Source: Xenorhabdus eapokensis (lineage in GTDB: Bacteria; Pseudomonadota; Gammaproteobacteria; Enterobacterales; Enterobacteriaceae). From it: DNA of 63,206 nt. The translations under genes and the position numbers were made by a program. Below, piece by piece: positions 1-11,047 of the stretch. The notes beneath the pieces are model-generated. The model made no database searches, was not told the origin of the DNA, and saw only the letters and a program-made list of their open reading frames with translations. The stretch is taken from positions 166,824 through 230,029 of the forward strand of contig NZ_MKGQ01000001.1 in NCBI RefSeq assembly GCF_001908105.1. Direction: 5' to 3'. Within the stretch, counting starts at the first letter, position 1. The number at the start of each line of letters is the position of its first letter.

Positions 1-1
1 A

Positions 2-88
2 CTCTTAGTGTGCGTTGAAGAATTTATGACCGCCTTTTCATCAGGGCAACAACCGGGAGTGAGAAAAATGAGTGTATCGTTATTATGA
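2..88 (+). CDS. possible 3' end of a truncated gene
   Basis: An open frame runs from the window edge for 28 codons to a TGA at 86-88 and would be the C-terminal tail of a gene starting outside the window. The tail contains the peptide EFMTAFSSGQQPGVRKM and matches no family I recognise. A stretch this short can be open by chance, so this is a weak call. Confidence 0.25.
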   Translation, partial: LLVCVEEFMTAFSSGQQPGVRKMSVSLL

Positions 89-579
89 AAGCTTATTTAG
101 ATTAATGAAATTTCTGCTTCTTAATCCTTGGCCAGCTTTACACGGTACTTACTATGAATAAAATGCACAAATTGGTCAGAAAAGGAAATTCAGATGTGTT
201 TATTATCATTTTTGGATTAGCAAAGAGTTCAGGTATAAGTGTGATTATTGCTGGCAGGAATAAAGATGGTTATTTTAAATCCGAAGGAATGCACGATAAA
301 GTGATAAAAATTTTTAGGATACTGACTATGTATACCACAAAAACTGCAAAAAAGGATTCATGGTAACTGGACAGAGAAATAGCTTTTCTGAAATATTGCA
401 GATAGGGTGGTATAGCTTTTGGCTTCCCCAGCAGAAAGAGTATTATTCGCTGGGGAAATTCATTACCTGGTATCGCGGCGAGTCTTTAAGTAACAATCCG
501 CAGATTCAAAAAGAAATAAAGATATTTCATGCCAGTCAGTTAAGCTGACTGGCATAGGAAAAATGCCCCTTGGTCTGGA
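89..579. other. gene-poor region with two inverted repeats
   Basis: About 490 bp with no convincing gene; the two short plus-strand frames here have no family resemblance and no good ribosome site. It holds an inverted repeat at 424-457 (TTCCCCAGC pairing with GCTGGGGAA across a 16-nt loop) and a stronger one at 529-555. A small RNA is possible but unsupported. Confidence 0.5.
529..555. terminator. perfect 11-bp stem-loop downstream of roxA
   Basis: ATGCCAGTCAG pairs perfectly with CTGACTGGCAT around a 5-nt loop, 24 nt beyond the roxA stop. Its place fits a transcription end for roxA, possibly in both directions, but neither side has a clear T-run. Confidence 0.55.
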
Positions 580-1701
580 TTAATCATTAAAATACCAATA
601 ACCGCTATTAACCAACGCCGTCAGCAGGCTGACGAATCGGACATCATCGATAGCATCCCCCAGCAGTTCAGGATTGACTTTGTCATATTGGCAAAGGGCA
701 TCAGTGGCATGAATATGAGGGGTATCCATCAGCTCCCCATTGACGAAACATTGATTGCCAACCCGTAGGACGCGCAGGCCACTCAATCGATTTAATTCTT
801 CGCCTTGTTTCAGTAAATCATAAATCTCATCGCTCTCATAAGGAGGTTCTGGTGGTGCCAGATCTAATTCATGGCGCGATTGGGAGATGAATTCGCCAAA
901 CCAATTTTGGAAAGTTTCTGGTTGTTCCAACAATTCACGCATCATTGAACGCAGTGTGTCCAGTTCGTTTGTCTGGATCAGTGCTGGGTTATCACGGAAT
1001 GTCAGTTCAGGATCGCTGTAGCGATGGCTTCCTAGCTCGTTTGCCAGAATATAATCTGCAAATCCACTGAATAATTCACGGGCATTGGGGGCACGGAACC
1101 CCACTGAATAGTTCAGTGAATCCTCAATAGCATAACCTTCATGTGGGAAACCTGGTGGAATATAGAGTATATCGCCCGGTAACATCTCTTCGTCAATAAT
1201 GGCTTCAAAGGGGTCAACCTGCAATAAATCAGGATGAGGGCAATGTTGTTTCATAGAAATTTTTTCACCTACCCGCCAGCGTCTGCGCCCTTTTCCCTGA
1301 ATGATAAAAACATCATATTGATCAAGATGTGGGCCAACACCACCGCCAGGTACTGAGAAAGAGATCATCAAGTCATCCATGCGCCAATCAGACAGTACAC
1401 GGAATGGCTTCATAAGCGCAGAAGAGGGGAGATGCCAATGGTCAACAGCTTGTACAAGCAAAGACCACTCTTTTTCGCCTAAATGGTCGTAGGTTTCAAA
1501 GGGGCCGTGGGAAACTTCCCAGCGCCCATTTTTCTGACTGACTAAACGGCTATCGATTTCATTTTCCATTGCCAACCCTGCCAGTTCATCGGGGGAAAGC
1601 GGATCAACAAACTGATGGAAGCCCTGTTTAATTAATAACGGCCGTTTTTGCCAATGGTTCTGCAAAAACGCCTGCCAGTCCAGATTTAGCCGATAATCCA
1701 T
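580..1701 (-). CDS. roxA: RoxA, ribosomal protein L16 arginine 3-hydroxylase (JmjC oxygenase)
   Basis: The 373-aa protein matches RoxA (YcfD), a 2-oxoglutarate/Fe(II) oxygenase that hydroxylates an arginine of ribosomal protein L16. The iron triad is visible: GPHLDQYDVF near residue 125 gives the His and Asp, and IPPGFPHEGYA near residue 188 the distal His. The C-terminal third is the usual dimer and winged-helix part. It follows phoQ on the same strand after a 128-bp gap, as in E. coli, where it is also the phoPQ neighbour. Length is normal for the family. The start is the ATG at 1701. Confidence 0.93.
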   Translation of the reverse strand: MDYRLNLDWQAFLQNHWQKRPLLIKQGFHQFVDPLSPDELAGLAMENEIDSRLVSQKNGRWEVSHGPFETYDHLGEKEWSLLVQAVDHWHLPSSALMKPFRVLSDWRMDDLMISFSVPGGGVGPHLDQYDVFIIQGKGRRRWRVGEKISMKQHCPHPDLLQVDPFEAIIDEEMLPGDILYIPPGFPHEGYAIEDSLNYSVGFRAPNARELFSGFADYILANELGSHRYSDPELTFRDNPALIQTNELDTLRSMMRELLEQPETFQNWFGEFISQSRHELDLAPPEPPYESDEIYDLLKQGEELNRLSGLRVLRVGNQCFVNGELMDTPHIHATDALCQYDKVNPELLGDAIDDVRFVSLLTALVNSGYWYFND

Positions 1702-1829
1702 GGTGACATCCTGAAGTGAGTGAAATGAGAAGTGAATTTCGCGCTATTATAACGAATAGTCAATGACGATATCAGATTTGGTTGAAATATTTCGAGAGTG
1801 TGTTAGCAATCACTTGATCAGTATTGTGA

Positions 1830-3299
1830 TTATTGTGTGGAGGCCGCATTGTGTTGGGCTCCAAATATCACGCTCACTCTGGCACCGCCAAGCGGGCTAT
1901 CATCAATGTTGATATCACCTTCATATTGTTCGACAATTTCAGAAGCTATCGATAGTCCAAGCCCCTGACCTGATCGCAATGTATCAGCTCGTAAACCGCG
2001 CTGAAAAATCATTTCTCGCTTATCAGGGGGAACACCTAATCCATCATCATCGACAATAATAGTGACTGAATTCTCTCCCATTGTGGCGGTGATTTTGACC
2101 AATTTCAGGCAATACTTACAGGCATTGTCCAGAATATTTCCCATTACTTCCAGAAAGTCATTTTTTTCCCCTAGCCATGTCACTTCTGGAGAGACATCTA
2201 GCATAATCTTGATGCCCTTATGTTGATATACCTTGGTTAGGGCACTGATTAGACCATCCAGCAAGATTGGGACAGAAGAAATCTGTCTTAGGAGTAAGCT
2301 ATGGTCGCTACGCATATTGGCTCTATGCAGATAATAGCCGATTTGTTGAGATATTCGGTCAATTTGTTCAAGCATAATGGGTTCAGCTTGTTTAATGGTC
2401 AGTTTTTGCGGGGGGAGCAGAGAGCGTAGGGTTGATTGCAATACCGCTAAAGGTGTTTTCAGGCTATGCGTCAAATCTGAAAGTGTTGTGTGATATTTTG
2501 CATAGCGTTTACGCTCGTTGGACAGCAAGTTGTTTAAGTTTCTGACCAGCCCTTTTAACTCAGTAGGAGGGGTCTTTTCGTCTAGTTCTTCCCTTTCACC
2601 ATTTTCTAGTGAACTGATCTGGCTAATTAAGGATTTTATTGGCCTAAGGCTCCAGTCAGCAGCAAGCCAAATTAACGGGATGATGAGAAGCAAGTTAGCA
2701 ATTAGTACATATCCAAACCATTCCCATACTTTTGCTGATTCCTGTACATCTTGTGGAATGGTATTAATGATAACAATGGTCATGGCAGGTAGTTTAGCAG
2801 TGGCAGGATAAATATTTACAGCAACTGAGTAGGTTAATAACACGTCCTTACTATTTTCTGTCTTTTTTACATTATCTTGATTTGGTGTTGCTGTTGGATT
2901 ATAGAAAAAATCCCCTTTTTCTTTAAAATACGCTTCTAGCGTATATAAACCCTCTTTTTTCAGCCAATCAGGATCAATCATTCTTTCTAATTCAGGGACA
3001 TTATTCTGGCGCCAAAGAATATTCCCGTCATTATCATAGATCAGTGCTAATGAACGGTAATTCATAGAAAAATCTTTCGGGGCAAGAATTTCTAGTTTGT
3101 TATTTTCCCATTTGGCTAAGGTAAAAAATAGATTACTTTGGCTACGGAGGATGGAATAGCTTGTTTTATCAAAACTGACTAAATAGCCGACAATAGCAAC
3201 TATTCCATATGATAGCGTCAATGCAAGAATAATAGCAGCCGTAGCCATGAGAAACCGTGTTCTCAAGGAAAAAGGTTGTTCAGAAAACTTAAGCATCAT
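1830..3299 (-). CDS. phoQ: PhoQ, sensor histidine kinase for Mg2+, acid and antimicrobial peptides
   Basis: 489-aa inner-membrane kinase that phosphorylates PhoP. A first membrane helix (about 17-42) is followed by a PhoQ-type periplasmic sensor domain, a second helix (about 192-213), HAMP, the H-box [15 protein letters not shown] with phospho-accepting His278, and an ATPase domain with N-box [10 protein letters not shown] and G-boxes DDDGLG and GQGLGLS. The start overlaps the phoP stop by 11 bp, so the pair is translationally coupled. Odd point: the acidic cluster that binds divalent cations in E. coli PhoQ is here replaced by residues about 143-153 ([11 protein letters not shown]), which is close to neutral, while the flanks ([11 protein letters not shown]) are conserved. 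Either of two tandem ATGs (3299, 3296) could start it. Confidence 0.96.
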   Translation of the reverse strand: MMLKFSEQPFSLRTRFLMATAAIILALTLSYGIVAIVGYLVSFDKTSYSILRSQSNLFFTLAKWENNKLEILAPKDFSMNYRSLALIYDNDGNILWRQNNVPELERMIDPDWLKKEGLYTLEAYFKEKGDFFYNPTATPNQDNVKKTENSKDVLLTYSVAVNIYPATAKLPAMTIVIINTIPQDVQESAKVWEWFGYVLIANLLLIIPLIWLAADWSLRPIKSLISQISSLENGEREELDEKTPPTELKGLVRNLNNLLSNERKRYAKYHTTLSDLTHSLKTPLAVLQSTLRSLLPPQKLTIKQAEPIMLEQIDRISQQIGYYLHRANMRSDHSLLLRQISSVPILLDGLISALTKVYQHKGIKIMLDVSPEVTWLGEKNDFLEVMGNILDNACKYCLKLVKITATMGENSVTIIVDDDGLGVPPDKREMIFQRGLRADTLRSGQGLGLSIASEIVEQYEGDINIDDSPLGGARVSVIFGAQHNAASTQ

Positions 3300-3972
3300 A
3301 AGATTTCACATCGAAGCGATACCCTTGGCCACGAACAGTGACAATGACCTCTTCCGGCCATTCATTCAATATTTTTTTCCTCAAACGCCCCATTAATACA
3401 TCAATTGTATGACTTTCGCGTAATTCAGCATCGGGATACAATTGGCGCATTAGTGTTTCTTTACTGACAACCTTGCCATTATTGCGCATTAAGGTTTCAA
3501 TAATAATGTATTCAAAGGCGGTCAACTTAATATTAGTATCATGGATAGAAAACTCTTTTCTTGAGAGATTGATTAAAAATGGTGATATCTCAACTAATTG
3601 TGATGCCAAACCACTGTTGCGTCGCATTAATGCCTGTATGCGAGCATTAATTTCTTCCAGATGAAAGGGCTTGGTAACATAATCATCTGCGCCTGCGTTC
3701 AGCACGTTGACTTTTTCTTGCCAGCTTTCACGGGCGGTGAGAACAAGGATAGGCAAATTAATTTGCTCACTGCGCCAGCGCCGTAACATGCTAAGACCAT
3801 CTTCTCCCGGCAACCCTAAATCAACGATAGCAATATCAGGGTGACCTTCTTTAAGATAATAATCCGCTTCTTTAGCATTCTCCGCCGCATCAACTTGATG
3901 TCCAATATCCCGTAATTGTACGGTTAAGTGATGGCGAAGTAGCGCGTTATCTTCAACGATCAATATCCGCAT
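3289..3972 (-). CDS. phoP: PhoP, OmpR-family response regulator
   Basis: 227-aa two-domain regulator. The receiver domain (1-120) has the acidic pocket ED at 7-8, phospho-acceptor Asp51 in [10 protein letters not shown], and Lys in YVTKPF. The C-terminal winged helix (about 130-222) ends in the OmpR-type wing [11 protein letters not shown]. In enterobacteria PhoP activates Mg2+-uptake and lipid A modification genes, and in Photorhabdus it is known to be needed for virulence through the pbg lipid A genes. Here it is the first gene of phoPQ, 362 bp after purB. No clear PhoP box could be picked out by eye upstream. Confidence 0.96.
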   Translation of the reverse strand: MRILIVEDNALLRHHLTVQLRDIGHQVDAAENAKEADYYLKEGHPDIAIVDLGLPGEDGLSMLRRWRSEQINLPILVLTARESWQEKVNVLNAGADDYVTKPFHLEEINARIQALMRRNSGLASQLVEISPFLINLSRKEFSIHDTNIKLTAFEYIIIETLMRNNGKVVSKETLMRQLYPDAELRESHTIDVLMGRLRKKILNEWPEEVIVTVRGQGYRFDVKSYDA

Positions 3973-4334
3973 AATGATTCCTTATGCTAATCAGTCATGT
4001 TTATCAAATAAATTTAAAATAGCTAAGTAATCAATTTCGTCAATAAGGATTAAGTAAAATTATAGGCATATAATTATGAGTAAACTAAGTATAGTAACTA
4101 TTTAGCCTTTGTTGGTATATTAATGATTGGTCTATTTAAAAACAAATGGTTAGGTTGAAATAGTAAATGAATTTACAATTTATTTAGCTTTTATGTAAGT
4201 TCATATACTCAATAACATTCAAGTTGCTACGAGGGGCAGGGAATTGGTTGAGATTACGCAGTGGATATGAAGTGGCACCTGAAACTCGCGTATGGGCGGG
4301 ATAGAACCCGCCCATTGATATGAGTAAACAGAAA
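3973..4334. other. purB-phoP intergenic region
   Basis: 362 bp without a gene. It holds the phoP promoter region (AT-rich, about 3973-4200), a GC-richer stretch at about 4200-4290 that starts with an ATACTCAATAACATTCAAG motif and looks like a dispersed intergenic repeat (not verifiable from one copy), and the purB hairpin at 4292-4315. Confidence 0.5.
4292..4315 (-). terminator. purB stem-loop
   Basis: ATGGGCGGG pairs with CCCGCCCAT around ATAGAA, a 9-bp GC-rich stem starting 19 nt after the purB stop. There is no strong T-run on the minus strand, so termination may be partial, letting some transcription reach phoPQ. Confidence 0.6.
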
Positions 4335-5756
<1,422 letters not shown>

Positions 5757-5784
5757 TTAACAGTTTTTAGCTAATCGTTTTTAT

Positions 5785-6411
5785 CTAACAATTAGCAAGG
5801 ATCTCTTTTGCCTGTCGGATCAGGCGCTGACGCGAAAACATGATTTGCAGGCGGCCACCACCAACTTGTCGCCATAAAACGGCACTGCGGATACCCGCCA
5901 GCAACACAGATCTGACTTTGGCCTGAATCAATGTATTACGTAATACCTCAGGTGAACCCGTTACCTGGATGCGTGGCCCCAGCGGGCTGATAACATCGAC
6001 ATAAATTCCAGCCAGGGCGTTGAGCATTCCCTCTGACATAGGTTCAAAATAGGCTTGTTGACGTTCTAATTGTTCAATGCGGTTTGCCAATTGGTCGATG
6101 CCAGATTGATTTTTATTCAAACGGCGTTCCAGTACCATCAAACTCAGCATATAGCGGGTAAGATCAGCAGAAACGCCACTGTGTGAACCATTGAACATTC
6201 CCAACATGGCATCAAGGCCAATACGCAGGTTGCAGGCGTTATTGCCAAAAACATCCAGCGTGGATGTTGGGTTCATGTTCAGGATGCTGTTGATCATGAT
6301 CTCAAAAGCATCAGTATCACACTGGCCTTCATGGGCAAGTTTTTGTACCAGACGGCCTGACTGGCAGATACCTGCCAGAGCCAGTGTAATATCGTAATAA
6401 TTTTTAGCCAC
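5785..6411 (-). CDS. hflD: HflD, lysogenization regulator homologue
   Basis: 208-aa protein of the HflD (YcfC) family, a membrane-associated all-helical protein that in E. coli binds lambda CII and lowers lysogeny; its housekeeping role is unclear. Conserved stretches are [17 protein letters not shown] at the N-terminus and [18 protein letters not shown] in the second half. The GTG at 6411 is chosen because AGGAG lies 6 nt before it and the homologue starts there; the frame stays open 15 codons further. It begins 2 bp after the mnmA stop, so the two are probably translationally coupled. Confidence 0.93.
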   Translation of the reverse strand: MAKNYYDITLALAGICQSGRLVQKLAHEGQCDTDAFEIMINSILNMNPTSTLDVFGNNACNLRIGLDAMLGMFNGSHSGVSADLTRYMLSLMVLERRLNKNQSGIDQLANRIEQLERQQAYFEPMSEGMLNALAGIYVDVISPLGPRIQVTGSPEVLRNTLIQAKVRSVLLAGIRSAVLWRQVGGGRLQIMFSRQRLIRQAKEILANC

Positions 6412-6413
6412 AA

Positions 6414-7517
6414 CTACTCCTGTATACGTTGTTCGATCACGCCACCACCGAGACAAACTTCACCTTGATAAAACACGGCTGATTGACCAGGGGTGACAGC
6501 GGCAACAGGGCTATCAAAACGAACCTCAATTTTATCTTCGCCCAAAGGGACGACAGTGCAGGGAATATCATGCTGGCGGTAGCGTGTTTTGACTACACAA
6601 CGCATTTCTGCTTGCAGGGATTGACGATTAACCCAATGAAGTTGCTGGGCAATCAAACCGACAGACATCAAGCGAGGATGCTCATGGCCTTGGGCAACAA
6701 TCAGTATGTTATTTTCGACATCTTTATCAACGACATACCAGGGCTCTTCACTGCCATTTTTCGTGCCCCCAATCCCCAACCCCTTGCGTTGGCCGAGTGT
6801 ATGGTACATCAAGCCAGTATGTTGGCCGATGGTTTGTCCATCCACGGTCATAATTGAGCCAGGCTGGGCGGGTAAATAGCGCCCAAGGAAATCACGGAAC
6901 TTACGCTCACCAATAAAGCAGATACCCGTCGAATCTTTTTTCTTTGCGGTGACCAGGCCAATTTCTTCGGCAATGCGGCGTACTTCGGGTTTTTCTAATT
7001 CCCCTACTGGAAACAGGCTCTTGGCAACTTGCTGGTGGCTTAAGGTATATAAGAAATAGCTTTGATCTTTGTTGTCATCCAAGCCACGGAGCAATTGGCT
7101 GGTGCCATTCACATCCCGACGACGGACATAATGTCCGGTTGCGATATAGTCAGCCCCTAAATCCTCTGCGGCAAATTCCAAAAATGCTTTGAATTTGATT
7201 TCCTTATTGCAAAGAATGTCCGGATTTGGGGTTCTGCCTGCTTTATATTCAGCAAGAAAAAGTTCGAATACATTATCCCAATACTCGGCTGCAAAATTGA
7301 TGGTATGCAACTCTATGCCCAGTTTGTCACAAACGGCTTGGGCATCGGCAAGATCGGTAGCCGCCGAGCAATACTCTTCACTATCGTCTTCTTCCCAGTT
7401 TTTCATGAACAGGCCAGCTACCTGGTAGCCCTGCTGTTGCAGAAGGTAGGCGGAAACGGATGAATCAACACCGCCGGACATGCCGACAATGACTTTTTTC
7501 TGGCTGTTATCTGACAT
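6414..7517 (-). CDS. mnmA: MnmA, tRNA 2-thiouridylase
   Basis: 367-aa enzyme that puts the 2-thio group on U34 of tRNA-Lys, -Glu and -Gln, taking sulfur from the Tus relay. The PP-loop [15 protein letters not shown] is at 12-26; the two catalytic cysteines sit in [13 protein letters not shown] and [13 protein letters not shown]; the C-terminal beta-barrel is complete. Length equals that of E. coli MnmA. It sits between nudJ and hflD in the conserved order. The ATG at 7517 follows AT-rich leader DNA. Confidence 0.96.
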   Translation of the reverse strand: MSDNSQKKVIVGMSGGVDSSVSAYLLQQQGYQVAGLFMKNWEEDDSEEYCSAATDLADAQAVCDKLGIELHTINFAAEYWDNVFELFLAEYKAGRTPNPDILCNKEIKFKAFLEFAAEDLGADYIATGHYVRRRDVNGTSQLLRGLDDNKDQSYFLYTLSHQQVAKSLFPVGELEKPEVRRIAEEIGLVTAKKKDSTGICFIGERKFRDFLGRYLPAQPGSIMTVDGQTIGQHTGLMYHTLGQRKGLGIGGTKNGSEEPWYVVDKDVENNILIVAQGHEHPRLMSVGLIAQQLHWVNRQSLQAEMRCVVKTRYRQHDIPCTVVPLGEDKIEVRFDSPVAAVTPGQSAVFYQGEVCLGGGVIEQRIQE

Positions 7518-7590
7518 GGATATATCTCACTGCGGAAAAAAACAAACGCAATACTTTAGCACGTTGGCAACCAAGGTGCACCAAACGTCT

Positions 7591-8043
7591 TCATTTGACG
7601 AAAGGTGAACCACAATAATCCAGTATCGATAATGGATAAGTTTTATGCTCTAAGTAGCAAAGAAGACTTTCGGCGACCAGAGGCGAGCGTAACTGTGAAC
7701 TATTAAGGATTTCTTCTGCACTTAACCAATGGCAGTAATGGATATCGTTATCTTGTGGATTGGTGTCCAGGATTTTTTCCATTTCAATGAGGAACAGGAA
7801 GCGAATAAATGGCGTCCCATCCGGTGCAACCCATTGGTGCAGTTTTAAAAATGCTTGTGGTTGCGCACGAATTCCAGTTTCTTCCCATAATTCCCGTTCA
7901 GCAGCTTCCAGTAATGTTTCATCTGCTTCAAGGTGGCCTGCGGGCTGGTTCCACAGCGGCTTGCCGTTGATCAACTCTTCAACAACTAAAAACTTATTTT
8001 CTGCATGAACAATGCAGGCAACTGTAACATGCGGACTAAACAA
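7591..8043 (-). CDS. nudJ: NudJ, Nudix phosphatase
   Basis: 150-aa Nudix hydrolase. The full Nudix box runs from [20 protein letters not shown] to the following TGI (about residues 37-59). E. coli NudJ hydrolyses thiamin pyrimidine pyrophosphate and nucleoside di- and triphosphates. The start is a TTG at 8043: the protein then begins [15 protein letters not shown] like its homologues, and the TTG lies inside the last codons of rluE with an 8-bp overlap. This overlap points to translational coupling with rluE. Confidence 0.92.
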   Translation of the reverse strand: MFSPHVTVACIVHAENKFLVVEELINGKPLWNQPAGHLEADETLLEAAERELWEETGIRAQPQAFLKLHQWVAPDGTPFIRFLFLIEMEKILDTNPQDNDIHYCHWLSAEEILNSSQLRSPLVAESLLCYLEHKTYPLSILDYCGSPFVK

Positions 8044-8665
8044 GGTTAATTTCTCTCCATTCTCCAGGGGATAGTGAGTCTAATTGCATCGAACCCATAC
8101 TAAAACGAATTAGGCGCAGTGTCGGATAACCCACATGGGCGGTCATTCTACGTACCTGCCGGTTACGTCCTTCATGTAACGTAATTTTAAGCCAACTGAC
8201 CGGGATGTTTTTTCGTTCACGGATAGGGGGGGGTCTCTCCCAGAGCCATTTCGGTTCTTCCACTAATTCAGCGCCGGCGGGCAAAGTCGGGCCATCTTTC
8301 AATAAAACGCCGCGACGAAGTTTATTGAGAGCAGTTTCATCAGGAATGCCCTCGACTTGAACATAATAAATTTTAGCGGTTTTTTTATTGGGTTGAGTCA
8401 ATTTGGCCTGCAATTTTCCATCATTGGTCAACACCAGCAAACCTTCACTATCACGATCCAGACGACCGGCGGCATAAACATCAGTAAAAGGGATAAAATC
8501 TTTTAACGTTGTTCTTCCCATTTCATCGGTAAATTGAGGTAAGACATCATAAGGTTTGTTAAAAATCAATACCCGACGAGGGGCGATTGATTTTTTTAGG
8601 ATTCTGTTATTTTTTCTCTGGCTGAATCGGTTAAGTTGGCGTTTTTTAAAAGAGATATTTGTCAT
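8036..8665 (-). CDS. rluE: RluE, 23S rRNA pseudouridine synthase
   Basis: 209-aa member of the RsuA/RluB/E/F pseudouridine synthases; RluE makes pseudouridine 2457 in 23S rRNA. The catalytic motif [17 protein letters not shown] (about 65-81) contains the essential Asp, and the late motif [17 protein letters not shown] is intact. The first 28 residues are basic and low in complexity. It is transcribed divergently from icd with 140 bp between, and overlaps nudJ. Confidence 0.93.
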   Translation of the reverse strand: MTNISFKKRQLNRFSQRKNNRILKKSIAPRRVLIFNKPYDVLPQFTDEMGRTTLKDFIPFTDVYAAGRLDRDSEGLLVLTNDGKLQAKLTQPNKKTAKIYYVQVEGIPDETALNKLRRGVLLKDGPTLPAGAELVEEPKWLWERPPPIRERKNIPVSWLKITLHEGRNRQVRRMTAHVGYPTLRLIRFSMGSMQLDSLSPGEWREINLV

Positions 8666-8805
8666 GATAAGCCATTGTTAAAAATTAGGGTGCGTATTAT
8701 ACCTTAAATCTGTGATCGTTGGCGTTTGCAGAATATTCAAGTAGTATTGACACGTCCCTTACAAAAAATTAACAAGGCATTGCGCTTATTTGAAAGGAGA
8801 GGTTA

Positions 8806-10059
8806 ATGGAAAGCAAAGTAGTTGTTCCGGCGGAAGGTAAAAAAGTTACTATTGATGCCAAAGGTAAATTAAGTGTTCCGAATAACCCTATTATCCCTTA
8901 TATCGAAGGGGATGGCATTGGTGTTGATGTTACGCCGGTCATGCTAAAAGTTGTTGATGCTGCGGTGCAGAAAGCGTATAGCGGTGAACGCAAAATTTCC
9001 TGGATGGAAATCTACACAGGTGAAAAATCCACGCATGTTTATGGTAAAGATGTTTGGTTGCCAGATGAAACGCTAGATTTGATCCGTGAATACCGTGTTG
9101 CTATTAAAGGCCCTCTGACAACACCAGTAGGCGGTGGTATCCGTTCACTGAACGTTGCATTGCGTCAGCAATTGGATCTGTATGTCTGCCTGCGTCCGGT
9201 TCGTTACTATCAAGGTACGCCAAGCCCTGTTAAACAGCCTGAACTGACCGATATGGTGATTTTCCGTGAAAACGCTGAAGACATTTATGCGGGTATTGAA
9301 TGGAAAGCGGGTTCAGCGGAAGCGGACAAAGTAATTAAATTCCTGCAAGATGAAATGGGTGTTAGTAAGATCCGTTTCCCTCAACAGTGTGGTATCGGTG
9401 TAAAACCTTGTTCAGAAGAAGGGACTAAACGTTTAGTACGTGCCGCGATTGAATATGCCATTGATAATGACCGTGAATCAGTCACTCTGGTTCATAAAGG
9501 CAATATCATGAAATTCACCGAAGGTGCTTTCAAAGATTGGGGTTATGAATTGGCTCGCACTGAGTTCGGCGGAGAACTGCTGGATGGTGGGCCGTGGGTT
9601 AAGATTAAGAACCCTAAAAATGGCAAAGATATCCTTATTAAGGATGTTATTGCAGATGCTTTCTTGCAACAGATCCTGCTGCGTCCAGCAGAATATGATG
9701 TTATTGCCTGTATGAACCTGAATGGTGACTACATTTCTGATGCCCTGGCTGCACAGGTAGGTGGCATCGGTATTGCCCCAGGTGCAAACATTGGCGACGA
9801 ATGCGCGCTGTTTGAAGCAACACACGGTACTGCACCTAAATATGCGGGTCAGGATAAAGTCAACCCTGGTTCTGTGATCCTTTCTGCTGAAATGATGCTA
9901 CGCCACATGGGATGGTTCGAAGCCGCAGATCTAATCGTTAAGGGAATGGAAGGCGCGATTGCCGCGAAGACCGTGACTTACGATTTTGAGCGCCTGATGG
10001 ATGGCGCTAAGTTACTGAAATGTAGCGAATTCGGTGACGCTATTATTTCTCATATGTAA
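8806..10059 (+). CDS. icd: Icd, NADP-dependent isocitrate dehydrogenase
   Basis: 417-aa TCA cycle enzyme making 2-oxoglutarate and NADPH. It has the substrate loop with the phosphorylatable Ser ([10 protein letters not shown], about residue 114), the metal-binding Asp region [14 protein letters not shown], and the NADP site [19 protein letters not shown] precedes the ATG. The last 54 codons are duplicated at 12585-12746 with 8 nucleotide differences, which marks icd as a phage attachment gene (E. coli e14 uses the same site). The functional C-terminus may therefore be phage-derived. The current end reads ISHM, the distal copy ISNM. Confidence 0.97.
   Translation: MESKVVVPAEGKKVTIDAKGKLSVPNNPIIPYIEGDGIGVDVTPVMLKVVDAAVQKAYSGERKISWMEIYTGEKSTHVYGKDVWLPDETLDLIREYRVAIKGPLTTPVGGGIRSLNVALRQQLDLYVCLRPVRYYQGTPSPVKQPELTDMVIFRENAEDIYAGIEWKAGSAEADKVIKFLQDEMGVSKIRFPQQCGIGVKPCSEEGTKRLVRAAIEYAIDNDRESVTLVHKGNIMKFTEGAFKDWGYELARTEFGGELLDGGPWVKIKNPKNGKDILIKDVIADAFLQQILLRPAEYDVIACMNLNGDYISDALAAQVGGIGIAPGANIGDECALFEATHGTAPKYAGQDKVNPGSVILSAEMMLRHMGWFEAADLIVKGMEGAIAAKTVTYDFERLMDGAKLLKCSEFGDAIISHM
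9934..10001. repeat. left att-like direct repeat (68 bp, in icd)
   Basis: This 68-bp stretch inside icd is identical to 12621-12688. The flanking similarity extends from 9898 through the icd stop and terminator with scattered differences. The identical block is the likely crossover region, left end of the remnant. Confidence 0.8.
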
Positions 10060-10080
10060 CAATCACTGATTGAAATAGAT

Positions 10081-10111
10081 AACGGGGGCTTAATGGTTCC
10101 CGTTGTTTTAT
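10081..10111 (+). terminator. icd terminator
   Basis: AACGGG pairs with CCCGTT around a 12-nt loop and is followed by GTTTTATTA, 22 nt after the icd stop. The same sequence, partly mutated, follows the icd 3' copy at 12769-12800. Confidence 0.75.
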
Positions 10112-10171
10112 TATAACGTGAGTAACGGTTATCAAAAAGTTATCAAAACAATTTATCAAAACTCAGGTATT

Positions 10172-10450
10172 TTAGATCACAATTTTTATCCAATCTTTAC
10201 CGCGGTCATCGTGATATTTATCGGTCTGTTGTTGCGTTTTGTGCCCTAATAAATCCTTCGTATTAATACCCTGTTCGCGATATAGGCGTTCTGACAATGA
10301 AGGCTGTTCGTGGAAAGAGGCAGGAGTTCCTTCCCCCCAATCAATTTCTGCCTTATCGCGTGCTTTTTTGAAATTTGTCGTTAGTGTATTGGCAGTTACT
10401 TTTCCTCCACGTTTAGATTGCGATGTAGTGTGAAAATAGTGAACTAGATA
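10172..10450 (-). pseudogene. tyrosine integrase, C-terminal fragment
   Basis: Reading on the minus strand, about 90 codons match the C-terminal catalytic part of lambdoid phage integrases: KRGGKVTANTLTTNFKKARD, then ASFHEQPSLSERLYREQGI, then LLGHKTQQQTDKYHDDRGKD, ending WIKIVI and a stop at 10172-10174. The tyrosine nucleophile (TDKYHDD) is kept, but the HxxR box reads HEQP, so the catalytic arginine is proline. The N-terminal two thirds are missing; upstream the frame runs into an unrelated small ORF. It lies 112 bp beyond the icd stop, the standard position of an icd-phage integrase. Confidence 0.85.
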
Positions 10451-10575
10451 TTGGCCTCAATAGCAATCTCTTTTGCTTCTTGTTCATTGTTATCGTCGTA
10501 TTTGGGCAGTGCGGTTAATTCTTCAAGGCAATCCCTCGCCACCTTCCTCCTTGCGTTCTCGAATTCGTTAGTCAT
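10444..10575 (-). CDS. small ORF, 43 aa, in prophage remnant
   Basis: An acidic 43-residue frame (begins MTNEFENARRKVARDCLEEL, ends EIAIEANI) starts inside the stop region of the preceding 59-aa ORF with an 8-bp overlap (ATGACTAA). Such coupling is typical of phage or toxin-antitoxin pairs. No family is recognised. Its 3' end abuts the integrase fragment, so it could be truncated or fused to junk. Confidence 0.45.
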   Translation of the reverse strand: MTNEFENARRKVARDCLEELTALPKYDDNNEQEAKEIAIEANI

Positions 10576-10747
10576 CGGTGATTCTTACTATTACATCTGA
10601 TTCTGGGAAATTGACTGATAACAATCCATCTATAGCAATATTGGCAACAAAACCAGATAGCATTCCAGTTGGAACTTCTTTGTCTATGCCAGCCAGTTTT
10701 TTTGCTATAGATTTTGGTATTTCAATAGTTATTATTGGATCTTTCAT
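10568..10747 (-). CDS. small protein, 59 aa, in prophage remnant
   Basis: A 59-residue frame (begins MKDPIITIEIPKSIAKKLAG, ends VIVRITDD) has a good ribosome site (GGAG 8 nt before the ATG at 10747). The N-terminal pattern, a beta-strand of alternating hydrophobic residues followed by a helix, is like small DNA-binding or antitoxin proteins, but I do not recognise a family. It overlaps the 43-aa ORF and is the best-supported small gene here. Confidence 0.5.
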   Translation of the reverse strand: MKDPIITIEIPKSIAKKLAGIDKEVPTGMLSGFVANIAIDGLLSVNFPESDVIVRITDD

Positions 10748-11047
10748 ATTTAACTCCGTTAATAAACTCGATATTGTTTACGGGCGATTCATTTCGGCGG
10801 GTTTTTTGTTGCCCTGTATTCATTAAAAGTATCCAGGATCAGCAGCAAACTTCAAATTTACACTCCAGCGGATTACTCTCTTGGCGAATAGACAGATTTT
10901 ATAATGCATCACCACATATTCATGCGTATTAGCTACTGTGTGGTTGTATCCCATTGAGATAAAAATTTGCCTTAAGTAATATCAACTGGCGGTTTAGCAG
11001 TAGGATGAAATGACCTTTAACTTTAACGATAAATAAGTGAGGAAATG
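10748..11047. other. prophage debris without a clear gene
   Basis: About 300 bp between the divergent small ORF and the Tad2-like gene. A short minus-strand frame beginning MNTGQQKTRRNESP at about 10829 runs into the 59-aa ORF; no other coding signal is visible. It probably holds the promoters of both flanking genes. Confidence 0.4.

Noticed and set aside
154..548. 70- and 62-codon plus-strand frames before roxA
   Set aside because: No ribosome site and no family resemblance; the second runs into the hairpin at 529-555.
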